Source: Homalodisca vitripennis (Eukaryota > Arthropoda > Insecta > Hemiptera > Cicadellidae). From it: a stretch of 64,000 bases of DNA. The DNA lies in the NCBI RefSeq assembly GCF_021130785.1, contig NC_060214.1:41399001-41463000 (forward strand), in the 5' to 3' direction. A program made the translations under genes and the position numbers. Below the pieces are notes generated by a model, which made no database searches, was not told the origin of the DNA, and was given only the letters and a program-made list of their open reading frames with translations. Positions 45,909 to 58,238 of the stretch are shown here, in pieces (position 1 is the stretch's first letter; each line of letters begins with the position of its first letter).

Positions 45909-48761
45909 TTTCATTTTCATTTCATTTTCATTTCGTTTTCATTTCGTTTTCATTTCGTTTTCATTTCATTTTCACTTCATTTTCACTTCATTTTCACTTC
46001 ATTTTCACTTCGTTTTCACTTCGTTTTCACTTCGTTTTCACTTCGTTTTCACTTCGTTTTCACTTCGTTTTCACTTCGTTTTCACTTCGTTTTCACTTCG
46101 TTTTCACTTCGTTTTCACTTCGTTTTCATTTCATTTCGTTTTCATTTCATTTTCACTTCATTTTCACTTCATTTTCATTTCATTTTCATTTCATTTTCAT
46201 TTCGTTTTCACTTCGTTTTCACTTCGTTTTCACTTCGTTTTCATTTCATTTTCACTTCATTTTCACTTCATTTTCATTTCATTTTCATTTCATTTTCATT
46301 TCATTTCCATTTCATTTCCATTTCATTTCCATTTCATTTCCATTTCATTTCCATTTCATTTCCATTTCATTTTCATTTCATTTTCATTTCATTTTCATTT
46401 CATTTTCATTTCATTTTCATTTCATTTTCATTTCATTTTCATTTCATTTTCATTTCATTTTCATTTCATTTTCATTTCATTTTCATTTCATTTTCATTTC
46501 ATTTTCATTTCATTTTCATTTCATTTTCATTTCATTTTCATTTCATTTTAATTTCATTTTAATTTCATTTTCATTTCATTTTCATTTCATTTTCATTTCA
46601 TTTTCATTTCATTTTCATTTCATTTTCATTTCATTTTCATTTCATTTTCATTTCATTTTCATTTCATTTTCATTTCATTTTTCATTTCATTTTCATTTCA
46701 TTTTCATTTCATTTTCATTTCATTTTCATTTCATTTTCATTTCATTTTCATTTCATTTTCATTTCATTTTCATTTCATTTTCATTTCATTTCCATTTCAT
46801 TTCCATTTCATTTCCATTTCATTTCCATTTCATTTCCATTTCATTTCCATTTCATTTCCATTTCATTTCCATTTCATTTCCATTTCATTTCCATTTCATT
46901 TCCATTTCATTTCCATTTCATTTCCATTTCATTTCCATTTCATTTCCATTTCATTTCCATTTCATTTCCATTTCATTTCCATTTCATTTCCATTTCATTT
47001 CCATTTCATTTCCATTTCATTTCCATTTCATTTCCATTCCATTTCATTTCATTTCCATTTCATTTCCATTTCATTTCCATTTCATTTCCATTTCATTTCC
47101 ATTTCATTTCCATTTCATTTCCATTTCATTTCCATTTCATTTCCATTTCATTTCCATTTCATTTCCATTTCATTTCCATTTCATTTTCATTTCATTTCCA
47201 TTTCATTTCCATTTCATTTCCATTTCATTTTTCATTTCATTTTTCATTTCATTTTCATTTCATTTTCATTTCATTTTCATTTCATTTTCATTTCATTTTC
47301 ATTTCATTTTCATTTCATTTTCATTTCATTTTCATTTCATTTTCATTTCATTTTCATTTCATTTTCATTTCATTTTCATTTCATTTTCATTTCATTTTCA
47401 TTTCATTTTCATTTCATTTTCATTTCATTTTCATTTCATTTTCATTTCATTTTCATTTCATTTTCATTTCATTTTCATTTCATTTTCATTTTCATTTTCA
47501 TTTCATTTTCATTTCATTTTCATTTCATTTTCATTTCATTTTCATTTCATTTTCATTTCATTTTCATTTCATTTTCATTTCATTTTCATTCATTTTCATT
47601 TCATTTTCATTTCATTTTCATTTCATTTTCATTTCCATTTTCATTTCATTTTCATTTCATTTCCATTTCATTTCCATTTCATTTCCATTTCATTTCCATT
47701 TCATTTCCATTTCATTTCCATTTCATTTCCATTTCATTTCCATTTCATTTCCATTTCATTTCCATTTCATTTCCATTTCATTTCCATTTCATTTCCATTT
47801 CATTTCCATTTCATTTCCATTTCATTTCCATTTCATTTCCATTTCATTTCCATTTCATTTCCATTTCATTTCCATTTCATTTCCATTTCATTTCCATTTC
47901 ATTTCCATTTCATTTCCATTTCATTTCCATTTCATTTCCATTTCATTTCCATTTCATTTCCATTTCATTTCCATTTCATTTCCATTTCATTTCCATTTCA
48001 TTTCCATTTCATTTCCATTTCATTTCCATTCCATTTCCATTCCATTTCCATTCCATTTCCATTTCATTTCCATTTCATTTCCATTTCATTTCCATTTCAT
48101 TTCCATTTCATTTCCATTTCATTTCCATTTCATTTCCATTTCATTTCCATTTCATTTCCATTTCATTTCCATTTCATTTCCATTTCATTTTCATTTCATT
48201 TCCATTTCATTTCCATTTCATTTTCATTTCATTTTCATTTCATTTTCATTTCATTTTCATTTCATTTTCATTTCATTTTCATTTCATTTTCATTTCATTT
48301 TCATTTCATTTTCATTTCATTTTCATTTCATTTTCATTTCATTTTCATTTCATTTTCATTTCATTTTCCATTTCATTTTCATTTCATTTTCATTTCATTT
48401 TCATTTCATTTTCATTTCATTTTCATTTCATTTTCATTTCATTTTCATTTCATTTCCATTTCATTTCCATTTCATTTCCATTTCATTTCCATTTCATTTC
48501 CATTTCATTTCCATTTCATTTCCATTTCATTTCCATTTCATTTCCATTTCATTTCCATTTCATTTCCATTTCATTTTCCATTTCATTTTCATTTCATTTT
48601 CATTTCATTTTCATTTCATTTTCATTTCATTTTCATTTCATTTTCATTTCATTTTCATTTCATTTTCATTTCATTTTCATTTCATTTTCATTTCATTTTC
48701 ATTTCATTTTCATTTCATTTTCATTTCATTTTCATTTCATTTTCATTTCATTTTCATTTCA
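45909..48761 (+). repeat. 2.85-kb satellite of 11-bp CATTT-type units
   Basis: Continuous array of 11-bp units of the form CATTTCATTTT, with variants CATTTCATTTC and CACTTCGTTTT. The variants occur in blocks: CACTTCGTTTT type near 45,965-46,130 and 46,205-46,245; T-type near 46,365-46,785; C-type near 46,785-47,225; T-type to about 47,655; C-type to about 48,185; T-type to about 48,455; C-type to about 48,565; then T-type. Occasional one-base length changes occur. The unit contains no stop codon in any plus-strand frame, which alone explains the 1,040-codon Ser/Phe/His/Ile-rich open frame. The array begins about 450 bp after the SINE tail. Confidence 0.97.
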
Positions 48762-49378
48762 CTTATATTTTAAATATTTTAAAGTACAAATCTAACATAT
48801 TAAAATTGTGCGTTTTTTCTGTAGTAATAATATATTTAAGAACTGTTAAAAAAAAGAATGAGAAAGGGCATATATTAGCAACTTTTAATAATTCTAAAAC
48901 GAAGGGTTAATCTCTATTTTAAGACGTTTAAGTATATGACTTCCAAATTCAAAATGGTAACTCATGTTAAAGACTCATGTATATTTCCTGATAGATTGTT
49001 TGCTTTTCATCATGTTTCTAAGTCACAGAGAGATCATTATTAATGTATGCAGCATATCATCTTGTAAAATCTGTGAGCTTCTTGAATGTGTAAATGAGAT
49101 CGACGACAGGCTAGTATTAAGCCTAATATCTTCATTCACACCTGGCCTCAATGTTGTCTAATCTGACAAAATAATCCACCTTTGTAACCCGTATTTATTA
49201 AACCCTGTGTAGTTATTTACCTGTTAAATAACCTGATCCCCCTTCTATTCTCCGATCTCCTGTTACATCCCCTCGTGCGATTGGCTCGGGATCACTTGTA
49301 GTTTTCAGGTTACGTTTGTTTAATTCTTATTAAACGTTTATTCATTCTGTTTCAGAGACGAAGTGTTACAAATTGTGT
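48762..49378. other. Non-coding spacer
   Basis: AT-rich DNA with a 65-codon plus-strand frame (48,964-49,161) of no recognisable family. A strong splice-acceptor-like CATTCTGTTTCAG lies at about 49,343-49,355, just before the piggyBac-like fragment. Confidence 0.4.
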
Positions 49379-49569
49379 TCCCTGAATATCGAGCTCAAAA
49401 ACTGCTCATGGAGAATTAAAAGAGAAGAATATGTTCTATTTGTCCCTACAAAAAAAGAAGAATAGGACAATATGTGTGTGATAACTGTCAGCGTCATATG
49501 TGCCTTGTGTTTCAACCTAAAAAATGTGTAACCTTGCGGCCTACTAAAGATAATAATAGTCTGTACTAA
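49358..49569 (+). pseudogene. piggyBac-like transposase C-terminal cysteine-rich end
   Basis: A single plus-strand frame reads FPEYRAQKLLMEN, a TAA stop, then KRRICSICPYKKRRIGQYVC and DNCQRHMC...C, ending in TAA at 49,567-49,569. The spacing C-x2-C, C-x2-C, C in a basic context is that of the cysteine-rich domain closing piggyBac transposases. The preceding FPEY stretch fits the region just before it. No catalytic part is seen upstream. One internal stop makes it a fragment. Other zinc-finger proteins are possible but less likely. Confidence 0.5.
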
Positions 49570-51354
49570 AACTATGTTTGATTGTTAAAACTTACTTAGT
49601 TATTTTGCTTAAAACTTTTAATATTTATTTAGTTGCTAATTATTTACTTTTGACTATTTATCAAGTAAGCAAGAACTGTCACTTTTGTTTTTGCCTTTTA
49701 CCGTACGCTCAAACATTATCATTTACATTCAATTCATTTAAAAAGTAAATAAGACAGGTAAAAATATATGAAACCATAATGTATCCATTTATTTTATAAA
49801 ACAATCTTTATATAATCCTGAAATTTACCAAATTGTTGAGAAACTACTGCTATTATTATTTGTAGGAATAAAATTATAATTAAAAAATCAACTTTTTTTA
49901 CATATTTCATATTAAAAGACTGGACAACCCAATTTATTTATTAGTCTGGTAAAGTAAATACAACCTACTTACTACTAACCACGTATTAATGCCTAACATT
50001 TGCATTACGTGCTTAGCGAAACATAATAAGTGTCAGTTTTTGACAAGCGAATTAATATCAGCCTTTAAAGTAAAGTTTGTCCCTTGTGTTTACCAGGACG
50101 CAATATTCTCCTTACGCTCCGAACATGAATAATACATAGACACACAGAGAGTGTATGAGTCCGTGTCGAGGCCAGAGGCTCTAATGATATATTTTATTTC
50201 AATTATTTTCACAGGTTACAGTTGTCTGGAATATTATATCTCTAAACACTGTAAGACAAAACATTGCATTTTGTAGTCTGGGTTTCTCTATTATTGAAAA
50301 GAGTAGTTCATTTAGAGCTTTTTCATTTCTGGCTTTTTTTAGATCTTCTCAGACGAACGTGACTCTACATTCCATGAGTCAAATTTGTTGCAGTGGCAGA
50401 TTTCAAGCGTTGAACTGGAGCTAGTCCGAAAATCAACACTATTATGTTGTTATAAATGTAAATAAACTTATTCATAATATATGAAGAAAGGAATAGACTG
50501 TACTGGTAGTACAAACCGCGCACATTGTTTTCCAATGAAGCCAATTGTAGCAGTTACTTTCTACTGAAGAATATATCTTTAAACATTTATTTATTTTTAT
50601 TCTGATCCGTAATATCAGCCTTGTTAGGGCCATTATTAGTTGACCTTGAATAATAAAAAATCTGTGTACTCTAATATTAAATAGCTTATTTTATTAGCTA
50701 TAGTTCAAAATATTCGAACATTCTATATTAAAACATTAAAACTATCAGTATTGTCTGGTGTCATGACGTTCCAGACAATGAGTCAAACTTAAGCTACTTT
50801 ATATCAATTTACCAGGGAGGAAATGATAAAAGATTCCATGATTTGGCATCTATTTGGAGCTGCTTTAAAGGAACGATGCCTACCTCCCGCCGAATACCAA
50901 CTTTTATACTCAATTCACATTATAGTTTACTATAGATAGATTTATCAAGAAACGAGTGATCCGGATCAACAGGAAAATGTTATCTTACTCGTCATGAGTT
51001 AGAAAAGAAAGCGTATTAGAATTAGAGTTATAATTACTAATGGTGTACTATATGATAATTAAAGGCGATTTCTTTATTTTGAACACGCTTTCACTTTACT
51101 TTTTTGATGTGTAGGAAATTGATGAATATCAGATATTACAAAACTAAAAATATTTAAAATTCTGTTTAAAATCTTTATATAAGTATTTTTATGTTGTGAT
51201 ATAACAAAAGGTAATAATCTAGACTATGATAGATTAAATATAATAAAAATGTATATTTTTAAAGTTTAGAGTTTCTTGTTCGGAATAATATATATTATTT
51301 TAAACATTTAGTTATAAAATTTATGAAGAAACTGTTGGGATCAAAGTTATGCAG
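49570..51354. other. Non-coding stretch, nothing firmly recognised
   Basis: AT-rich DNA. Near 50,625-50,665 the phrase TTAGGGCCATTATTAG plus AATAATAAA loosely resembles LINE/SINE 3' ends, but no element body was found. Confidence 0.35.
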
Positions 51355-51460
51355 CACAAGAGTAAGTAAGAGGACTGTGTTGGAAGTATCGAGTAACCAC
51401 TAAATCCAAATAACTGAGAAAGCAAACTCAAACTTACGTTATGTTATAACTTCCTAAGCG
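51355..51460 (+). repeat. Dispersed repeat remnant (partner at 12.18 kb)
   Basis: It shares ACCACTAAATCCAAATAAC and CAAACTTACGTT in the same order and spacing with about 12,180-12,280. Short, diverged and non-coding. Confidence 0.5.
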
Positions 51461-52472
51461 TAATGTAAGAGTCTCAAGCGGTAAGTTTTAGTTGGTAACT
51501 GTACACTTTACCTTTAAGCAACACTGGATTTTCCTAATCAACATTTTAACCCATTTAAATTTTGCGAATATTATTGACCATTTACAAAAAAAACTGTTTC
51601 AATTATTAATACGTAGGTGTACAAAAATAATGAAGAACTAGTAGATTAAATTGTAAGCCTATAGGCTATTATAACACTGATTTTAAATATTGAAGTATAT
51701 ATTGTATTTTAGGGACAAGGTAACCGTTCCCTACTTCATTATCTAGAACATTTCACAAGCTTATTAAGCTCAGTTTTAACAAATTTACAATTACACTCTA
51801 ATTTCATGTTTCAAAGTTCACAGTTTTAGTTTATTCTCAGATGATTTAAGACAATTTTAATTACTAAACTTATATTACTAGCAAAATAACTTAATTAATT
51901 ACATAACACTCAACGAGGTGAAAACTTTAGAGTAAGAGGTAGGAATGGAGAAAAGTACTAGGAAATTTCTCTTTCTTTGCAAAACTTGCTTACATAGTAA
52001 TTTTATAATCGAACTACTTAGTTTTATGTTTTCTAGTTTAACTAATTAATTGTTGCAACATTAAATTACAGAGTATTTATTTTCCCTCTATGATAACTTA
52101 GTGTAAATAAACTTAGGGATACAATAATTCTTTAATGTTATAGTATGTAATTTTATAATAAAATTGATAATTACACAAAACCCCATACATCAGATTGTAA
52201 AAAGGTTACTACTTAAAATGCCATTCTCAGTTTCGATATAAATACCTCTCCTTCTAAAAATTAAATTACTTCATTGCCCATTCCCATGAATAGCCCCAAA
52301 ATTGTTTCAACCAAGAGCAAATAAGATTCAAAATCATCCCTATCATCTCAATTCAGGTTAATAATGAGAACTACCCTGTAGACAATATGACTCCAATAAA
52401 CTAAGCCATAGCCGTTAGGCTACGTTATACCGTATCGTGTCTTTAAGGAATTAAAGACAATTTTATTGTATA

Positions 52473-52474
<2 letters not shown>
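51461..52474. other. Non-coding stretch, nothing recognised
   Basis: AT-rich DNA without supported features. Confidence 0.5.

Positions 52475-52525
<51 letters not shown>
52475..52525. repeat. (AT)n microsatellite
   Basis: Perfect TA dinucleotide run of about 25 units. Confidence 0.95.
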
Positions 52526-52530
<5 letters not shown>

Positions 52531-54084
52531 CTTACATTTGTTATTCATTTATTCCTTCCAATAAGTACTCACAGTAATTTAATTCTACTCGTATTATAGA
52601 ATTCAAATCATTCCAATGCAACGAATAATGTTGATAATGTAATAATATTGAATCCTTGACATCCTGCATACATTCTCATTGGTAAAGTTTATTTCCCGGT
52701 TATTAGATTGTTTTGCTTTGCTATGTACTAAATAGTAATCGATTAAATCTTGATATAAATGTTCAGTCTACAGAAACATTTACTTGTCGCAAGGATCAAG
52801 TAGTATTCATCAATTGTAGCTTTTAAAATTATGTCTTTATTATTTATATATTTGCACTCCATTTCCGCTAATATTTATTTCATTTAATAAAACGTTTCTT
52901 ATACCTTCACTGTTGTTCTTTACTTTTTATCACATTGCTTTCCTTCTAATAATTTAGTATTATCTAAATTTATAACCCTTTTGAATTATAAATAGTTCCC
53001 TATGGAACTGTAGAGGAAGTAACTGACTAAGTCGAAGTAATAATATTTAACTACAAAGGAAAATCCTTACGGACTAAATTTTTTTAATGTATTACAAAGC
53101 ATGTGAAATACAACAATAAAACGCAAATTAATTAAAAATAATCTCAATAAATTTTCACTATTAAATATTTAAGTATCGATAAATAACCTATCCGGAAAGA
53201 AAAACAACAGACTAGAGAAATTAATAATGGTTGCATCGTGGGTATAAACATATTAGACCAAATGGGTTTCTTTAATAAACAGCCATCAGCCAGTGTATTT
53301 TTTAAGTTTCACAAAGTATGGTTATTAAGGTTTAAGGGAAAATATAATAATTTATATAACATATTGTTAGAATGAATAGTTCATGGAATTCGCTGGAATC
53401 TATCTCGCTCCCCCGTACCCCGCCCTACACCACATGAGCTACATATATCAGGTCATTTGAAAATGAATAAATATGTACAGTCCAAGAGCTGGTAGTTAGA
53501 AAATCTACTTTGTTATGTGACCTAAACATCTGTGTGTGTTGACGCACTGAGCCTGTGTCGAGAACCTTTGTGTAGATTATTAACATGTAATATGTATTCA
53601 GGTATTTATAATTTCATCCATGGGATGTCAGATTGGTTGAAATCAGGCAGTTGAAATTTCATCAACATTTTACAGTAATGAATAGCACAATAACACACAA
53701 AATATTCAATTAAAATAGTACCAAAATAAATTCTTAAGCGCTGTTTTTATTGGAAGTAGTTAAAAGTTTAAAACGAATACTCAAATAATATATTTTTCTA
53801 TTTACAAAAGTATATTATTAGAGTGTTTGTTTTAAATTTATATTAAAAAAGTTGCAACAGTTTTATTCCATTATTATTTCTGTATTATTATAAAACAATA
53901 ATCACAATTTCGAGTTATCAATAAGTGTACTGAGTGCGGTATTACAAGCTAGCATTATTCTAACATGCCCCCACGTCTTCAACATTTGCATTGAATCATA
54001 ATATGATTGATTAATATCACTGACCCAATAAAAAGAATTCCCAATATTTTATGCAATATTTTCCATAATAGGCAGTTGGAATAT
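52526..54084. other. Non-coding stretch, nothing recognised
   Basis: AT-rich DNA without supported features. Confidence 0.5.
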
Positions 54085-54919
54085 ATGGGTATTGTAACTA
54101 ACTACAAAAATTTTGCAATCTTAAACAAAATAATTTAAAAAAATCCTGAATTGTCTGCTTAATTTACAATCTACTACTCTGAACCGCCATGATTTGAGGC
54201 AGATAAGGCTTTTGAAGTGTGGTTAGCGGCACTGGTTGCTTGACTAGCCTTTACAAATTATGTGCATATAAAACTTTGTTTACATTATAAATGTTCTACT
54301 TACTCCTAGTTGACCATTTCCATAGAAAAATAACAGGATGGTTAATACACTGCAATTTAAGTGTTAGTATACAGTTGTCATGTGTGAAGTAGTCTTGTTT
54401 CATCTGATATGGTTACAATAGAATGAATACATTCTTGTACTTCTACATCAGATCAATATTGAAAATTTCGAGTCCCACCATTTTGTTTAGGATTAACCAT
54501 TTTATGTATAGTTTGCAGCATTAGGTTCTACTAATGAACAACTTTAAAATAGTAAGCGCAATAACCTACGTTTACACTTAAGATTTTCAACTGACTCCTT
54601 ACGGGCCATGCCTCTGAGTTAGTGAAGAACTGCTAATTGTATCAAAAAGTAGTTTTATGCCTCATGCTACTGTACAAAGTTATATGTTTGTATGATTACG
54701 ACTACAGAAGAAATTAGACCGTTTTATTAATTTTCAAATCCAAATATACATTTTGGACTGTGGAAGTTTTTGCGTGATTGATAGTTACTCCTGTTGGAGT
54801 GATGATGGATCATTCTATCAGCAAGTAGAAGCAACCAACGATCACTAATTCATATTAGCTCAGAAAATAAATCTTGTAATACTAGTCATCTCTGACTGCT
54901 ACAGTATCGGTTTCCGATA
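54085..54919 (+). repeat. ~840-bp direct repeat, copy 1
   Basis: It aligns along its length with 56,055-56,898 in the same orientation. Shared blocks include TAGGATTA-CATTTTA, AGTTTGCAG-ATTAGGTTCTA, GGCCATGCCTCTGAG, TTTTTGCGTGATTGATA, GATGGATCATTCTATCAGCA and TATCGGTTTCCGATAAGT. Identity is roughly 75-80% by eye. The end block is related to the 7.3 and 60.9 kb repeats. No open frame is conserved; a non-autonomous transposon is likely. Confidence 0.8.
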
Positions 54920-55051
54920 AGTCCTTCTTGTAGAATGCATGCTTATTTTTATCTGATTTTAGCTATTGATAAATACCAGTTTCGAAATAAAGATATTCCT
55001 TAAGTAATTTCTTTTTCAAACTGCTCATTTGCAGCTATAGGTTAACACGTT
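54920..55051 (+). repeat. 130-bp repeat, copy 1 (partner at 63.2 kb)
   Basis: About 90% identical by eye to 63,202-63,332. Shared blocks include GCATGCTTATTTTTATCT-type sequence, AGCTA-TGATAAATACCA and TTTCGAAATAAAGATATT. It starts exactly where the ~840-bp repeat stops. Near its right end the sequence changes from the partner at a TTAA. Confidence 0.85.
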
Positions 55052-55870
55052 CACTGCTAATAAGTAAAGTGTAACATTTACTAGGAGCTAAAAATGTTGA
55101 GTGAGTTTTACATACAGAATGGTGGTGTATAATTACCTTAGTTTAGTAAAATAACCTCACCATTCCATGTTCCGGTGACGTCATCGTTTTCGGCCCGATT
55201 TATAGTAGGCCGGACCAAACTTGTCGAACCGACTCGAAAATTAAATAATACGCACGAAAAACTTATAAGACACTGTTTTTATGATTTATAATATATTTAG
55301 AACCCCTCCCCCACCCTTTTTGTCTCAAGTTACAAGTCTTTGTTGTGAAAATCTTCAAAGCATTTTACGTGGCTGAATGCTTTTTTCCACTGGGCAGGCA
55401 CAGCAAACATATACAGTTCTTTGTTTGTTTCCACTTTTGGCGCAAAAACCACAACGCTTTCTTTGCCTGTTTCCCAGTGTATCTCTTCCTCAGTTTTCAC
55501 AAGCTTGTGCAACGAATTTAATGGTGCCGTTCTGAGTGGCTGTTCTGTTGCTGGGGGTAATAGGGCCCCAATCAGGTCATTGCAGAAATCATAAAGAGTC
55601 ACTTTTATTCTCCCGCTATGCATGTTATGTAGAGCATTAGCTTGAGTTGTATAAATATCTTTTTATACCAGCGAATACTCTTATGCTCACACGGGTAGTA
55701 CGAGAGCATCTGGTCCCCACGGTCCACCCCTTTCATGTAGGCATTGTACTGTCCACTTCCAGGCTTTTCCTTCTCCTGGACACCTTTATTCACAACAATT
55801 GTCACCATGGTGTTTTCAAACTCGGAGGAAATGTATAAAACATACCTCGTCCCTCCATCGCCCCACCATT
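55042..55870 (-). mobile_element. piggyBac element fragment
   Basis: TTAACACGTTCACTGC at 55,042-55,057 has the TTAA target and a terminus of the kind seen in piggyBac-like elements. It lies on the 3' side of the minus-strand transposase remnant. The opposite terminus was not found, and coding homology stops near 55,870, so the element has lost its 5' half. Confidence 0.55.
55330..55870 (-). pseudogene. piggyBac transposase C-terminal half, broken
   Basis: Minus-strand remnant of a DDE piggyBac transposase. RYVLYISSEFENTMVTIV (about 55,855-55,795) precedes YNAYMKGVDRGDQMLSYY (about 55,750-55,700), the family's conserved block with its catalytic Asp in GVDRGDQ. IRWYKKIFIQL follows, then in another frame NMHSGRIKVTLYDF (about 55,625-55,580). 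The cysteine-rich end is split over two frames: KRCGFCAK and VYVCCACP near 55,460-55,390 in one, and HVKCFEDFHNKDL ending at the stop 55,330 in the other. At least three frameshifts disable it. The coding part before about 55,870, with the first catalytic residues, is missing. Confidence 0.85.
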
Positions 55871-56054
55871 ACACACACAAAATGAAACTAACAGGAACTT
55901 CGCTATAAATAACAAAAAATACGATAATTTGAAACTGACCACGTAAGAGTATTTAACAAGACGATGATAGGTTCACTACACGCGAACAGCGATAGATGTA
56001 TTACCGATAAAAACTGAACTCACACTTCGGGAATACATAGGATATACTTATGTG
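55871..56054. other. Spacer between piggyBac fragment and repeat copy 2
   Basis: No recognisable piggyBac end or coding sequence. It probably holds decayed element sequence. Confidence 0.4.
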
Positions 56055-56898
56055 TTGCTATTGTTACTAACTACTAAAAACTGTTAATGTGAAATTGAAC
56101 TAATTATAGAAACTTCGTGAACTGTCTGCTAAACTTACAGTGTAGTTTTTTCTGCAATCATTTTGAGACGGATGCATATTTTGAAATGTTGATTGCGGCA
56201 TACTCTCTTGCTTGACTCCCCTTTAAAATTATGTGCATATCAACCTATGCTTATATTTAAAATATTCTACTTTAAAGAATAATAGCAGGACACTGAAGAC
56301 ACCATAAAAAATATTTGTATACAATAATTATATGTGAAATTTTGTTGCTTTATCTGAAACGGTGACAATAACATAAAGCCATTCTTGTATTTCCACATCA
56401 GAACAATTTTGAAATTGTCGAGCTCCGCCATTTTATTTAGGATTATTCATTTTAGGTTTAGTTTGCAGAATTAGGTTCTACTAATTAAGACTTTTAAATA
56501 ATATGCACATCGACCTATGCTCAAATTTAAGATTTTCAACCAACTCCTTACCGGCCATGCCTCTGAGGTGGTGAAGAGCTGCTGATTACACAAAAAGTTC
56601 AATTTCGTGCAAAACGCCATTGCACAAAGTTTTATGTTTGTACGGCTACGAATACATAAAATGTACACCATTTCAAGACTTATAAACACCGCTGTATATC
56701 TCTAGACCTTGGAACATTTATATACATTTTGAACTGTTTTAGTTTTTGCGTGATTGATATTTTACTTCTGTTGGAGTAATGATGGATCATTCTATCAGCA
56801 AGTGGAAGCAACCAACGATCACCAGTCGGTATCAGCACAGGAAATAAATCTTGTATCTCTTGTCATCTCTAACTGCCGATGTATCGGTTTCCGATAAG
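56055..56898 (+). repeat. ~840-bp direct repeat, copy 2
   Basis: Partner of 54,085-54,919 with the same block order, from ACTGTCTGCTAA through TATCGGTTTCCGATAAGT. Unlike copy 1 it is not followed by the 130-bp repeat. The 72-codon minus-strand frame inside it is not conserved in copy 1. Confidence 0.8.
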
Positions 56899-58178
56899 TA
56901 CTTTATCATTACCTGTGGTTATTTCTTATATGGTTGGTATTGCCGAAGAAGTTTACTGCAAACTTGTAAGGAACACATTTTTTTCAGTTGCAATTTGCCC
57001 TGATTAAAAATTTTACAAGAATGTTTCTATAAACAATAGCAATGATTAATACCTGGAGTACACAATTTAGTTTCCCTTATTATTAAACATTCTGAATAGT
57101 TTTTTCAGTGTCACCTCATCACAAATAAATTAATTATGGGAATTCTAAAAGTATAAATTTAATCCTTAACCAGTACACAGTTAGTAGTACTCTTAAAGCT
57201 TATACAACCTATTGATGTTATTTTCGTAGAACTCTGCAAAAATTTATTCTAAATATCATTATGCATAAAAATAAATGTAAAACACTTACATAATACAAGC
57301 TTATGTCTAAATTATTTATTGAAACTGTTATAAGATAATCCGTACGTGTAACAGGGAAGTCATTATTTACCTTCAGAACTAAATTTGCCAAGCTATGCGA
57401 TTAATTACCTGATGACTAAATTATCTCGATATCACAGCGAATAATTGGTCAATGTTGAGTCCGCAATAATCACAGGTATTGACTGCTTTACATACATTGT
57501 GTAATTGAGTATAATATATGGTTTACTACGATCCGAGGTCTGTTAAAAGATCTGTCGGTATAAAATCCTGTTTACCACAAGAAACCTTTTATTTATAAAA
57601 TCAAACTACATGAAAAAATTTTTTAAGGTTTCAAATTTCCAGAGATCGATATTATATAATAGTATTTTCTAGTTATCGGCTGCTTATAAAGTTCAAAATA
57701 TTCTAGAGAAGAAACCTCGATGTTGTAAAGCTTCTAGAACTGTGCAGTAAGCAAGGTCAAGACCTACAGGCTGATTATAGACGCTAACAAAATCTGGCAG
57801 GCTATAAATTTCATATTTTTTGTGGCTCTCGGAAAAAAGTATCTGTATACTTATGTAGTTTAAAGGTACAATTTAGGTAAAATTTGTACAACTTAGGTAC
57901 AAATTACATGGTGCTAGCTGGTTACAATCGGCTTTGGTATTTTCCCTTAACTGTGCACATGCATTGATAACTCGAATATTTTGAGGAAATTTAACATTTA
58001 AATTACAAACATTATGAGTTGCACCTCAAAATTTCCCCGTTAAATAGCAATGATCTGTTACTTTTTAAATCTTGCCATAGGGCTAATAGTATGGCATACG
58101 ACATAAGATTTGTGTAGTATATTTATACGAATTCTTTTTACAAATATGGCAAAGATTTGAATTTTGATTTATATATAT

Positions 58179-58181
<3 letters not shown>
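56899..58181. other. Non-coding stretch, nothing recognised
   Basis: AT-rich DNA without supported features. Confidence 0.5.

Positions 58182-58235
<54 letters not shown>
58182..58235. repeat. (AT)n microsatellite
   Basis: AT dinucleotide run of about 26 units with a short ATCAA interruption near the start. Confidence 0.95.

Positions 58236-58238
<3 letters not shown>

Noticed and set aside
45788..48910. 1,040-codon plus-strand open frame rich in Phe, His, Ser and Ile
   Set aside because: It lies on the CATTT satellite. The 11-bp unit contains no stop codon in any plus-strand frame, so length is automatic and not evidence of a gene. The overlapping 241-codon frame has the same cause.
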